Source: Bin87 sp034420475 | GTDB lineage: Bacteria; Chloroflexota; Dehalococcoidia; Lucifugimonadales; UBA3495 | DNA length: 64,000 nucleotides | Reading direction: 5' to 3' | Assembly: GCA_034420475.1 (NCBI GenBank) | Contig: DAOULH010000087.1 | Coordinates: 17,512-81,511 of the forward strand | In this document: piece after piece, positions 32,631 to 41,007 of the stretch | Position numbering within the stretch: the first letter of the stretch is position 1 | How the letters are laid out: every line of letters begins with the position of its first letter | Notes under the pieces: model-generated | Told to the model about the DNA's origin: nothing | The model's database searches: none | Seen by the model: only the letters and a program-made list of their open reading frames with translations | Made by a program: the position numbers and the translations under genes

Positions 32631-34559
32631 CTAACGATCAAGCCAGTAGTCTTCGTACTTGAAGAAATACTGCACCGTGGTGGGCGGATGGAACCCCTTG
32701 ATGTCACGGTGGACGATCCAGAAGAACCGGTTCCAGCCCAGGTTGACCCAGTGGTTGTCGGAATAGTCGTTCAACCACAGTTCTGCGGTCTTGTTGATCT
32801 CCCGACGGGCGTCCGGGTCCTGCTCGGTCTTCTGAGCCTCGAACCACTCCTCCACCATCGGGTGTGTCCAGTCGGTATAGTTCCGCGTTCCGCCCTTGTT
32901 GTAGATGCCGCCGTACAGCGCGTCAGGATCAAGGACCACCATGCCTTCGCCCTGGCACGAAACTATCCAGTCACCCAGCGCATCGGGCGAACGGGAGGTG
33001 CCGTACTTGGCGTACCCGGCGGCGCTGGGCAGGGTCTCGATGTCGCCGGTGATGCCCAGGGCATCTTCAAGCTGCTGTTTGATCACGGCGCACTGTTTGG
33101 GATAGCCGGCCACCTGTCGCGCGGTGTATTGGACCTCAAACCCGTCGGGGTATCCGGCTTCGGTCATCAGTCGCTTGGCTTCCGCCAGGTCTTCCTGACC
33201 GCCGGGGCTGTCCTTGGGCCGGATGCCGGGCCAGGTGTAGCACTCGTCGAAGGAGTGTCCCATGCCTCCCAGCGGGCAGGCGATGCCGGCCGTGCCGTCC
33301 CAGATCTTCTCGTTCAGGTCGTCCCGGTCAACGGCCAGGTGTATAGCCTTCCGCACTCGCGGGTCGGTGAAGGGTTCCCGCTTCACGTTCATCATGAAGC
33401 CCCAGTTGCCCGAGGGCGGGAACTCGTGCATCACGTATTCCCCTTCCATCCGCTGTTCGAGTTCCAGGTACTCCAGGGGCGTCAGGTTGGAGAAACCGCC
33501 GTTCATCATGTCGATGTTGCGCCCTTCGATCTGAGCGGTCAGGGTCGCGGTATCAACGATGATGAAGTGTTCGATGCGGTCGAAGTACGGCTTGCCGGCC
33601 TTGAAGTAGTTTTCGTTCCGGTTCACGAAGTAGGAGTTGCCCGACGAGTACTCTTCCAGTACGAACGGGCCGGAACCGGAGTTGTGCTTGATGATGTTCT
33701 CGGAGAGGTTCAGGTCAATCCCCTGCTCCAGCAGGTGCTTCGGCAGAACCTTCACGTAGTCGATCGCCATGAACTTGATGAAGGCGCCCGACGGGAACCG
33801 CAGGTCGAACTCGATGGTCCGGTCGTCAACGGCCCGGATCACGTCGTTGGCGTTGGTGGGCGTGCAGTCGCCCCCGTCCCGATCCGCCACTTCCAGGGCC
33901 ACGGCGTACTGCCGCCACAGCCCCGACCGGCCGGATGGGTTGCACGGGTTGGCGTACCGCAGGAAGCTGTACACCACGTCGGCCGAAGTCAGCGGTTGAC
34001 CGTCGTTCCACTGGATGTTGTCGTGCAGGTTGAAGGTGTAGGTGAGCCCGTCCGGGCTGACCTGCCAGTCGGTGGCCAGGTCGCCCTCCACCTGGTCGGT
34101 CTCCACGCTGTTGTAGTGCACCAGTTGGTTGTACAACTGCGAGTAGGAGATCACGCTGGACAGCGACGCCGAACCCAGGGGGTCCCAGTCCTTGGTGTCA
34201 GCGTAGGCCGACATGCGCACCGTGCCGCCCTGCTGGGGAGGGCCTGAGGGCGTAGGTGTGGGCGCGATCCGCGCCGCGTACTCGGCCACCGGCGTGTTGG
34301 TGGGCCGGATCGTAGCCTCCGGCGGAGGCGTGAAGGTCGGGGTCGGATCGGCGCCCTGAGCCGCGGGTGCCGCCGGCGCGGCCGGCGCCGTGGTGGCCGC
34401 CGGTGCCTGGGCCGCCGCAGCGGGAGCCTCAGTCGCGGCCGGGGCCGCCGGGGCGGCGGGCGCGGGAGTTTCCTCCGCGCCGCCGCAGGCCACACCGATT
34501 GCCAGGGACACGCTGGCAGCGATACTAATGAGCAACGTTGGTTTCACTCTCAGCTTCAT
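32631..34559 (-). CDS. ABC transporter substrate-binding lipoprotein, family 5 (copy C)
   Basis: A 642-residue family 5 (DppA/OppA-type) binding lipoprotein. Lipobox IGVACGG (acylated Cys ~25) follows a basic N-terminus and a membrane helix. A ~80-residue Ala/Pro/Thr-rich linker (to ~110) then leads to the binding domain, RMSAYADTKDWDPLGSASL, with the family signature further in (LATDWQVSPDGLTYTFNL and DNIQWNDGQPLTSADVVYSF). The C-terminus ends FFKYEDYWLDR, shared by all three paralogues here. It docks on the downstream permeases. Ligand cannot be inferred; sequence differences between the three copies are in the ligand-binding core. Confidence 0.92.
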   Translation of the reverse strand: MKLRVKPTLLISIAASVSLAIGVACGGAEETPAPAAPAAPAATEAPAAAAQAPAATTAPAAPAAPAAQGADPTPTFTPPPEATIRPTNTPVAEYAARIAPTPTPSGPPQQGGTVRMSAYADTKDWDPLGSASLSSVISYSQLYNQLVHYNSVETDQVEGDLATDWQVSPDGLTYTFNLHDNIQWNDGQPLTSADVVYSFLRYANPCNPSGRSGLWRQYAVALEVADRDGGDCTPTNANDVIRAVDDRTIEFDLRFPSGAFIKFMAIDYVKVLPKHLLEQGIDLNLSENIIKHNSGSGPFVLEEYSSGNSYFVNRNENYFKAGKPYFDRIEHFIIVDTATLTAQIEGRNIDMMNGGFSNLTPLEYLELEQRMEGEYVMHEFPPSGNWGFMMNVKREPFTDPRVRKAIHLAVDRDDLNEKIWDGTAGIACPLGGMGHSFDECYTWPGIRPKDSPGGQEDLAEAKRLMTEAGYPDGFEVQYTARQVAGYPKQCAVIKQQLEDALGITGDIETLPSAAGYAKYGTSRSPDALGDWIVSCQGEGMVVLDPDALYGGIYNKGGTRNYTDWTHPMVEEWFEAQKTEQDPDARREINKTAELWLNDYSDNHWVNLGWNRFFWIVHRDIKGFHPPTTVQYFFKYEDYWLDR

Positions 34560-34609
34560 GTGCCCTCTCGTCCGCGTTTATGGTTGGGAACTCTATCCGG
34601 CGGGTGGCT

Positions 34610-36571
34610 CTACCGATCCAGCCACAGGTCTTCGTGCTTGAAGCCGTACTGCACCGTTTGTGGAGCCACGAAGCCCTTCACGTCCTGGTGGACAACCCAG
34701 AAGTTCTGTCCGAGAGTGAGGCTGACCCAGTGGTTGTCAGAGAATTCGTGCAACCAGCGCTCGGCTACCTTGTTGATTTCGCGGCGTTTCTCGGGATCGA
34801 GCTCGACCTTTTGCTCCTCGAACCAGGCGTTGGCTTGGGGGGCTTCCCAGTCAGTGTAGTTACGGGTGCCGCCTTTCAGGAAGATACCGCCCCAGATGGC
34901 GTCCGGGTCCAGCACGGTCATGCCGTCGGCCTGGCAGCTGATTTGCCAATCGCCCTTGGCGTCGGCGGGGCGTGAGGTCCCGTACTTGGCGTATCCGGCC
35001 GCGCTGGGGAGCACCTCGATAGCGCCCCGGATGTTGAGGTAATCTTCCAGGTCCTGCTTGATGACCGAGCATTCGTCAACGTATGTTCCCACTTGGCGGA
35101 CGGTGTACTGGATCTCAAATCCATCGGGATAGCCAGCTTCAGCCATCAGGCGCTGGGCCTCGGCGATGTCTTCCTGGCCGCCCGGCGTATCCTTGGGGCG
35201 CATGCCGGGCCACGTGGCGCATTCCTCCAGGCTGTTGGCCATACCCACCATGGGACAATGGCCGCGCCCGGCGTTGTGCAGGCCGCGGGCGTTGTGCTTC
35301 TGGCGGTCAACGGCCAGGTTGATGGCCTGGCGCACCAGGGGATCAGTAAAGGGCTCGCGCTTGATGTTGAGCATCAACCCACGCGTTGCGCCACCGAAAA
35401 CGTCGTGGGCGACGTACTCGCTGTTAGTGCGCTGCTCCAGGGCGTAATACTCCGGCGCGGTGAGGTTCATAGTGGCAGCGTTGGCCATATCGATCTGGCG
35501 CGCTTCCACCTGCGCCTGCGCGGTGGCCGGCGTGGTGATGATGTAGTGTTCGATGCGCTCCAGGTAAGGACGCCCTTCCTTGAAGTAGTTGGGGTTCCGG
35601 TTCACGAAGTAGGAGTTTCCGGACTGGTACGACTCGAGGATGAACGGGCCGGTTCCGGAGTTGTGCTTGATGATGTTCTCGGCCAGGTTCAGGTCAACGC
35701 CTTCCTCGAGCAGATGCTTGGGAAGGATCTTCACGTAGTCGATGGCCAGGAACTTGATGAACGCGCCGGAGGCGAAGGCCAGGTGGAACTCGATGGTCTG
35801 GTCGTCCACAACGCGCAGTGCATCTTCCGGATTGGTGATGCTGCAGTCGCCGGCGTCGCGATCTGCAACCTCCAACGGCTTCGCATACCGCCGCCACAGA
35901 CCGGAACGGCCGGTGCTGTTGCAGGGGTTTCCGTAACGCAGGAAGGTGTAGTTCACGTCGTCGATGGTGAACGGCGTACCGTCATTCCAAGTCACGTCGT
36001 TCCGGATTCTGAAGGTGTAGATGGTGCCATCGTCGTTGAGGCTCCAGTTTTCCACCAGGTCCGGTACAACCTCATTAGTGACGGTAGTGTCAAACTGCAC
36101 CAACTGGTTGTACAGCTGGGAGTAGGAGATCACGCTGGACGTGGATGCCGAACCCAACGGGTCCCAGTCCTTGGTGTCCGCATAGGCCGCCATACGAACG
36201 AGGCCGCCAGTCTGGGCCGGGCCGCTGGGGAGCGGGGTCGGAGCGGTGCGCGCGATGGCGGTGGGCGCCGGAGTGTTGGTGGGCCGCTGCGTTGCCGCGG
36301 GCGGTGGAGTAGCGGTTGGCGGCGCGTTGGCCGGCGGCTGGGTAGGCTCTGAAGCCGCGGGAGCCGCTACCGTGGAGCCGGGCCCTGGTGCGCTGGCTCC
36401 GGTGACCGGGCTCGCTGTGGCGGGCGCAGCGGGCGCGGCGGCCCCCGCTGAGGCTCCGGTGTCTGCCGGAGCGGCCGGGGCTGGCGCTTCCGCGCCACCG
36501 CATGCTGTTCCAATTACGAAAACCGCAACAATGGCGGCAGTGACGATCAATGGACGGATTCTATATGACAT
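34610..36571 (-). CDS. ABC transporter substrate-binding lipoprotein, family 5 (copy B)
   Basis: A 653-residue paralogue. The start is the ATG at 36571, preceded by GAGGAGGG on the minus strand; the longer frame upstream is not convincing. The lipobox is IGTACGG, with a longer Ala/Pro/Thr linker than the other two copies. The binding domain begins RMAAYADTKDWDPLGSAS and includes LVENWSLNDDGTIYTFRI and DVTWNDGTPFTIDDVNYTF; the C-terminus is GFKHEDLWLDR. It most likely shares the permeases at 30640-32579. The gap upstream (36572-36875) contains an A+T-rich stretch and a hairpin, suggesting a separate promoter. Confidence 0.92.
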   Translation of the reverse strand: MSYRIRPLIVTAAIVAVFVIGTACGGAEAPAPAAPADTGASAGAAAPAAPATASPVTGASAPGPGSTVAAPAASEPTQPPANAPPTATPPPAATQRPTNTPAPTAIARTAPTPLPSGPAQTGGLVRMAAYADTKDWDPLGSASTSSVISYSQLYNQLVQFDTTVTNEVVPDLVENWSLNDDGTIYTFRIRNDVTWNDGTPFTIDDVNYTFLRYGNPCNSTGRSGLWRRYAKPLEVADRDAGDCSITNPEDALRVVDDQTIEFHLAFASGAFIKFLAIDYVKILPKHLLEEGVDLNLAENIIKHNSGTGPFILESYQSGNSYFVNRNPNYFKEGRPYLERIEHYIITTPATAQAQVEARQIDMANAATMNLTAPEYYALEQRTNSEYVAHDVFGGATRGLMLNIKREPFTDPLVRQAINLAVDRQKHNARGLHNAGRGHCPMVGMANSLEECATWPGMRPKDTPGGQEDIAEAQRLMAEAGYPDGFEIQYTVRQVGTYVDECSVIKQDLEDYLNIRGAIEVLPSAAGYAKYGTSRPADAKGDWQISCQADGMTVLDPDAIWGGIFLKGGTRNYTDWEAPQANAWFEEQKVELDPEKRREINKVAERWLHEFSDNHWVSLTLGQNFWVVHQDVKGFVAPQTVQYGFKHEDLWLDR

Positions 36572-36793
36572 TGACACGAAACCCTCCTCAGTGAGTGGGA
36601 AACGTTCGAATATCGAACGGACCCGCCGTGCCATCAAATACGCATCGACAAACCCGGCACAGCGCGGCATATCCTAGTCGGGTGCCAATGGCATGTCAAG
36701 GAAAGATTTCGGTATCATTCACGTTACAATTCATAATCAACGATATACGTCACTATTGCATTATCAGATATTAATATATCGGTTTCGTAAATC

Positions 36794-36824
36794 ATTGGGG
36801 ACAATCATTATGACTGTCCCCAAT
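36794..36824. other. ATTGGGGACA/TGTCCCCAAT hairpin in A+T-rich leader
   Basis: A perfect 10-base inverted repeat with an 11-base loop, in an unusually A+T-rich stretch (~36700-36840) between two binding-lipoprotein genes. On the minus strand it lies after copy A and ahead of copy B. No T tract follows, so it may be a regulatory or mRNA-stabilising stem rather than a terminator. Confidence 0.5.
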
Positions 36825-36875
36825 ATTTGTACGATTTTCGGCAACTTGGTCACCGCTATGGCGTGATCCCGATCC

Positions 36876-38783
36876 CTAGCGGTCCAGCCAAAGGTCCTCG
36901 TGCTTGAACCCGTATTGCACGGTGATCGGCGCGTTGAATCCCTTGATGTCCTTGTGGACCAGCCAGAAGAGCTGACCGAGGAGCAGGTTCACCCAGTGGT
37001 TGTCCTCGAAGCTGGCCAGCCACAGCTCTGCTTCCTTGTTGATTTCCCGCCGCTTTTCGGGATCGAGTTCCACCTTCTGCGCCTCGAACCATTCGGTGAC
37101 TTTCGGGTGTGACCAGTCAGTGTAGTTGCGGGTGGCGCCAGGCAGGTAAACCCCTCCGTAAATGGCGTCCGGGTCGAACACCACCATGCCTTCACCCTGG
37201 CAGCTCAATTCCCAGTCTCCCTTCGCGTCTGCCGGACGGGAGGTGCCGTACTTGGCGTAGCCGGCCGCGCTGGGCAGCGTTTCAATGGCGCCGGTGATGC
37301 CCAGGAATTCCTCCAGATCCTGCTTGATGACCGAGCACTGCTGCGGATACGAGCCAACCTGCCGCGTCGTGTACTGGGTCTCAAATCCGTCGGGGAACCC
37401 GGCTTCGGCCATCAGGCGCTGGGCCTCGGCGATGTCCTCCTGCCCGCCCGGCGTGTCCTTGGGCCGGAGGCCGGGCCAGGTGGTGCATACGTCGTTGGTG
37501 TGGGCCAGGTCCATGAGCGGGCAGTGGGTCACGCCCGCGCCGCCGAAGGCCCGCTCGTCAACCTTCTGCCGGTCCACGGCCAGGTAAATGGCCCGCCGCA
37601 CCAGGTGGTTATCGAAGGGTTCCCGCTTGACGTTGAGCATCAGGCCAAAGTTGCCGCCGGCCTTGATGTCATGGGCCACGTAGTCGCCGTTGGTGATGCG
37701 CTCCAGTTCGTAGTACTCCGGGGCTTCGAGGTTGGTGGAGCCGGCGTTGGCCATGTCGATCTGCCGCGCTTCAACCTGGGCCATCAGCGTGGCCGGCTGC
37801 GTGATTATGTAGTGCTCGATCCGGTCGAAGTAGGGGCGTCCCTCCTTGAAATAGTTGGGGTTCTTGTTGACGAAGTAGGAGTTGCCGGAGCGGTACTCCT
37901 CCAGGATGAAGGGACCGGAGCCGGCATTGCTGGCAACGACGTGCTCGCCCTGGTTCAGGTCCACCGACTCGTCCTCCAGCAGGTGACGGGGCAGGATTTT
38001 GACGTAATCCACCGCCAGGAACTTGATGAACGCCCCGGAGGCGAAGGCCAGGTTGTACCGGATGGTGTTGTCGTCCACCGCCGTAACCACGTCGTCGGCG
38101 TTGGTCGGGGTGCAGTCGGCCTTTTCCACGACGTCCACCACTTCCATCCTCACCGCGTAGTTACGCCACAGGCCCGAGCGTCCGGTGGCGTTGCACGGGT
38201 TCCCGTACCGGTGCATGGAGTAGATGATGTCATCCACGGTGAACGGCGTCCCATCGTGCCAGTTGATGCCCTCGCGGATGCGGAAGGTGTACTGCTTCCC
38301 GTCGGGGCTCAGCTCCCAGCTCTCGGCCAGGTCGCCGACCACTTCCTGGGTGTTGGTGGTATCGAACTGCACGATCTGGTTGTACAGCTGGGAGTAGGAA
38401 ATCACGCTGGACAGCGACGCAGAACCCAGCGGGTCCCAGTCCTTCGTGTCCGCGTAAGCGGACATACGCACGGTGCCGCCGTATTTGGGTGCGGCTGCGC
38501 TGGGGGTCGGGGTCGCGACGACCCGGGCCACCGCGGTGGGCACCGGGGTATTGGTCGGCCGCAGCGTGGCCTCGGGAGGAGGAGTGGCGGAGGGAGTCGG
38601 CGCGACCGTGGCAGCGGCAGCCGGAGCGGCAGGAGCCGTGGTGGCCTCGCTGGCAGCGGGCGCCGCGGCCGGTACGGCGGTGGGCGCCGGCGTCTCGGCG
38701 CCGCCGCAGGCGAAACCTGCCGCCAGCAGAAGGCCGCAAACCACGCTGCCAATCAAGGTTGGTTTCAGGTATCTCGACATCAT
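36876..38783 (-). CDS. ABC transporter substrate-binding lipoprotein, family 5 (copy A)
   Basis: A 635-residue paralogue, first in transcription order. It has a basic start (MMSRYLKPTLIGSVV), lipobox AGFACGG, an Ala/Pro/Thr linker, and the family domain RMSAYADTKDWDPLGSASL with LAESWELSPDGKQYTFRI and GINWHDGTPFTVDDIIYSM; it ends GFKHEDLWLDR like copy B. In the central region it shares KEGRPYFDRIEHYIITQPAT with copy B. The upstream region (38784-38940) is A+T-rich and includes sequences that could form a promoter. Together the three copies probably widen the ligand range of one permease pair. Confidence 0.92.
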   Translation of the reverse strand: MMSRYLKPTLIGSVVCGLLLAAGFACGGAETPAPTAVPAAAPAASEATTAPAAPAAAATVAPTPSATPPPEATLRPTNTPVPTAVARVVATPTPSAAAPKYGGTVRMSAYADTKDWDPLGSASLSSVISYSQLYNQIVQFDTTNTQEVVGDLAESWELSPDGKQYTFRIREGINWHDGTPFTVDDIIYSMHRYGNPCNATGRSGLWRNYAVRMEVVDVVEKADCTPTNADDVVTAVDDNTIRYNLAFASGAFIKFLAVDYVKILPRHLLEDESVDLNQGEHVVASNAGSGPFILEEYRSGNSYFVNKNPNYFKEGRPYFDRIEHYIITQPATLMAQVEARQIDMANAGSTNLEAPEYYELERITNGDYVAHDIKAGGNFGLMLNVKREPFDNHLVRRAIYLAVDRQKVDERAFGGAGVTHCPLMDLAHTNDVCTTWPGLRPKDTPGGQEDIAEAQRLMAEAGFPDGFETQYTTRQVGSYPQQCSVIKQDLEEFLGITGAIETLPSAAGYAKYGTSRPADAKGDWELSCQGEGMVVFDPDAIYGGVYLPGATRNYTDWSHPKVTEWFEAQKVELDPEKRREINKEAELWLASFEDNHWVNLLLGQLFWLVHKDIKGFNAPITVQYGFKHEDLWLDR

Positions 38784-39269
38784 AACTCCTCTTCCTCGCG
38801 TGGTGGGTGCGCCTGGCCCGGTGGAAGTCTGCGAAAGCTCACGTGCATACTGCTGTGGTTGGAACGGTGATTTGCCCGCGCAAATGTAATACTAATTATT
38901 CGTATAGTCAACCAATTGGAGCGATTTTCGCAAAATTATTCTCCATAATAGATGTTTATCGTTTTCATCAGGCGATTGAATGAACAAAGCAGGAATCGGC
39001 TACGGGCGGCTATCAACCCGCGTAACCTGATCGGAAATGGCGGGGCCGCTCACGCGTACCCGGTTTCGCTGGAATTGTCATTGCGAGCGCAGCGCGGCAA
39101 TCTCGTCAGGGCAACGGACGCCGCCGCGGGAACGAGATCGCCACGTCGCTGCCCTCCTCGCGATGACAAACCGGGTACGCGTGAGGAGAGCCGCTGTTGA
39201 CTTACACACCCTCGCGCCGATAGGCTTTTCGCGCCCTCGCAGCTTGACCAACCCCAGGAGTGCCCACGC
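38784..39269. other. Intergenic region with promoter-like A+T-rich block and a repeat
   Basis: No gene is visible in these 486 bases. The first ~160, upstream of the lipoprotein operon, are A+T-rich and likely contain its promoter. The remainder holds the palindromic repeat at 39049-39185 and the leader of the crotonase gene. Confidence 0.6.
39049..39185. repeat. Interspersed palindromic repeat with 18-base outer arms
   Basis: The central TGTCATTGCGAGCGCAGCGC...CGCGATGACA repeat is enclosed by perfect 18-base inverted arms: CTCACGCGTACCCGGTTT (39049-39066) and AAACCGGGTACGCGTGAG (39168-39185). Of the copies here, this one has the best preserved outer arms. Confidence 0.9.
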
Positions 39270-40106
39270 ATGACCGACACCGCCGCCGTACAGAACCGAG
39301 CCTCCGATATTCCGGTGGATGCCAACGGATACATCCTCGTCCGACGGGAGCCGCCCGTTGCCACCGTGACCATCAACCGGCCGGCCCAGCGCAACGCCAT
39401 CTCCCTGGATATGTGGGTGGAACTGACCTCGCTGCTGCGCGATCTGGACGCCGACCGGGACGTGCGCTGCGTCGTGATAACGGGGTCCGGCGACGAGGCA
39501 TTTTCCGCCGGCGCGGACATCAGCGACTTCGAGCAGCACCGCAGCGACTCGACCAAGGGGCGCGTGTACAACGCCGCCGTGGACGGCCTGCTGGAAACCG
39601 TGGCAGAGATCGGCACGCCCGTGATTTCGATGATCCGCGGGTTCGCCGCCGGCGGCGGCTGCGAGCTCGCCGTGGCCACCGACCTCCGCATCGCCGCCGC
39701 GGGAAGTCGCCTGGGCATCCCGGTGGCGCGCCTGGGCATCACCATCGGCCACCGGGAGATGTACGGGCTGGTGAACCTGGTGGGCAAGGGCAACGCCCTG
39801 TACATCCTCCTGTCGGGGCGGCTGCTGGACGCCGACGAGGCCCTGCGCATCGGCCTGGTCAACCAGGTCGTTCCCGCCGACCGGCTGGAAGAGGTCACCT
39901 ACAAGCTGGCCGCCGACATCGCGGCGCTGGCTCCCCTGTCCCACGCCGTCAACAAGAAGACTATGAACCAGGTGCTGGCCAAACCCTCCCTGGACCTCAC
40001 GCCCGAAGAGGCCGACCTGCCCCTGACCCAGTTCGACACCCGCGACTACCACGAGGGTTTTCGCGCTTTCCTGGAAAAACGCCGACCCAATTTCATCGGC
40101 GAATAA
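39270..40106 (+). CDS. Enoyl-CoA hydratase/isomerase family protein
   Basis: A 278-residue crotonase. The first oxyanion-hole segment is TGSGDEAFSAGADISDFE (~70-87) and the second is IRGFAAGGGCELAVATDLRIAA (~121-142). The position for catalytic Glu is occupied differently from classical hydratases: the segment reads GIPVARLGITIGHREMYGLVNL, so the P-E-x-x-x-G-x-x-P-G motif is absent. The C-terminal half has the usual SGRLLDADEALRIGLVNQVV helix. A CoA-ester substrate is expected, but the reaction may be isomerisation, dehydration or decarboxylation. TlyA follows 11 bases later and may be cotranscribed. Confidence 0.86.
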   Translation: MTDTAAVQNRASDIPVDANGYILVRREPPVATVTINRPAQRNAISLDMWVELTSLLRDLDADRDVRCVVITGSGDEAFSAGADISDFEQHRSDSTKGRVYNAAVDGLLETVAEIGTPVISMIRGFAAGGGCELAVATDLRIAAAGSRLGIPVARLGITIGHREMYGLVNLVGKGNALYILLSGRLLDADEALRIGLVNQVVPADRLEEVTYKLAADIAALAPLSHAVNKKTMNQVLAKPSLDLTPEEADLPLTQFDTRDYHEGFRAFLEKRRPNFIGE

Positions 40107-40117
40107 CGGTCGATTCC

Positions 40118-40891
40118 ATGCCAGGCTCTCCGCAGCGGAAACCGCGCAAGCAGACCCGTCAACGCGCCGACGTGCTGCTGGTGGAGCGGGGACTGGTAGA
40201 AAGCCGCGAGCAGGCGCAGGCTCTGATCATGGCCGGCGCGGTGCTGTCGCCGTCGGGTCCGGTGCCGAAGGCCGGCACGTTCCTGGAACCCGACACGCCC
40301 CTGGAACTGCGCGAGCGGCTGCCCTACGTCAGTCGCGGCGGCGTCAAGCTGGCCCATGCCCTGGACACCTGGGCGCAGCCCCACGGCATACGCCTCGACG
40401 GGATCACCGCCCTGGACGTGGGCGCATCCACCGGTGGGTTCACCGACTGCCTGCTCCAGCGCGGCGCGGCCCGCGTTTACGCGGTTGACGTCGGACACGG
40501 CCAGCTGCACTACCGGCTGCGCCAGGATACTCGCGTCGTCTGCATGGAAAAATTGAACGCCCGCTACCCCTTTGACCTGCCCGAGCCGGTCGATCTCCTG
40601 GTCGCCGACGTCTCTTTCATATCGCTGACCATGGCGTTGCCCGAGCCCTTGTCGCATCTCAAGGCTGGCGGCTGCGCCATCGCGCTCATCAAGCCGCAGT
40701 TCGAGGCCCGCCGCGGCGAGGTCGGCCGGGGCGGTATCGTCCGGAGCGACGCCCTCCGCGACGACATCCTCGTCAGGGTCCAGGATTGGTTGGCCTCCCG
40801 CGATGATGTCATCCTGCTCGATACAATCCCGTCGCCGATTACGGGGGACGCCGGCAACCGCGAGTTCCTGACCCTGCTGCGCAAGCGTTGA
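40118..40891 (+). CDS. tlyA: TlyA family rRNA (cytidine-2'-O)-methyltransferase
   Basis: A 257-residue TlyA/hemolysin-A family protein. An N-terminal S4 RNA-binding domain (RADVLLVERGLVESREQAQALIMAGAVL) is followed by a linker with PYVSRGGVKLAHAL and a FtsJ-like SAM domain: TALDVGASTGGFTDCLLQRGA, VYAVDVGHGQL, LLVADVSFISL and ALIKPQFEARRGEVGRGGIV. TlyA methylates cytidine ribose in 16S and 23S rRNA and in mycobacteria confers sensitivity to capreomycin. I chose the ATG at 40118; a longer frame upstream runs through the crotonase gene. Confidence 0.92.
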   Translation: MPGSPQRKPRKQTRQRADVLLVERGLVESREQAQALIMAGAVLSPSGPVPKAGTFLEPDTPLELRERLPYVSRGGVKLAHALDTWAQPHGIRLDGITALDVGASTGGFTDCLLQRGAARVYAVDVGHGQLHYRLRQDTRVVCMEKLNARYPFDLPEPVDLLVADVSFISLTMALPEPLSHLKAGGCAIALIKPQFEARRGEVGRGGIVRSDALRDDILVRVQDWLASRDDVILLDTIPSPITGDAGNREFLTLLRKR

Positions 40892-41007
40892 ACACCGACG
40901 TAATCAGAAGCCCATACGCCAGATCCGAAGCGAAATCGCTAACGCACACTGGGTTTCATAAATCCAATGATTGTCATGTACTTTCAGCCTGACGTCGGGA
41001 GACCGAT

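Noticed and set aside
32688..34247. 519-codon plus-strand frame opposite a binding-lipoprotein gene
   Set aside because: Antisense shadow of a clear family 5 lipoprotein; composition is Val/Gly/His-rich and no domain is visible.
39049..39185. CRISPR array
   Set aside because: Copies are single, palindromic, and kilobases apart; there are no regular spacers and no cas genes in the window.
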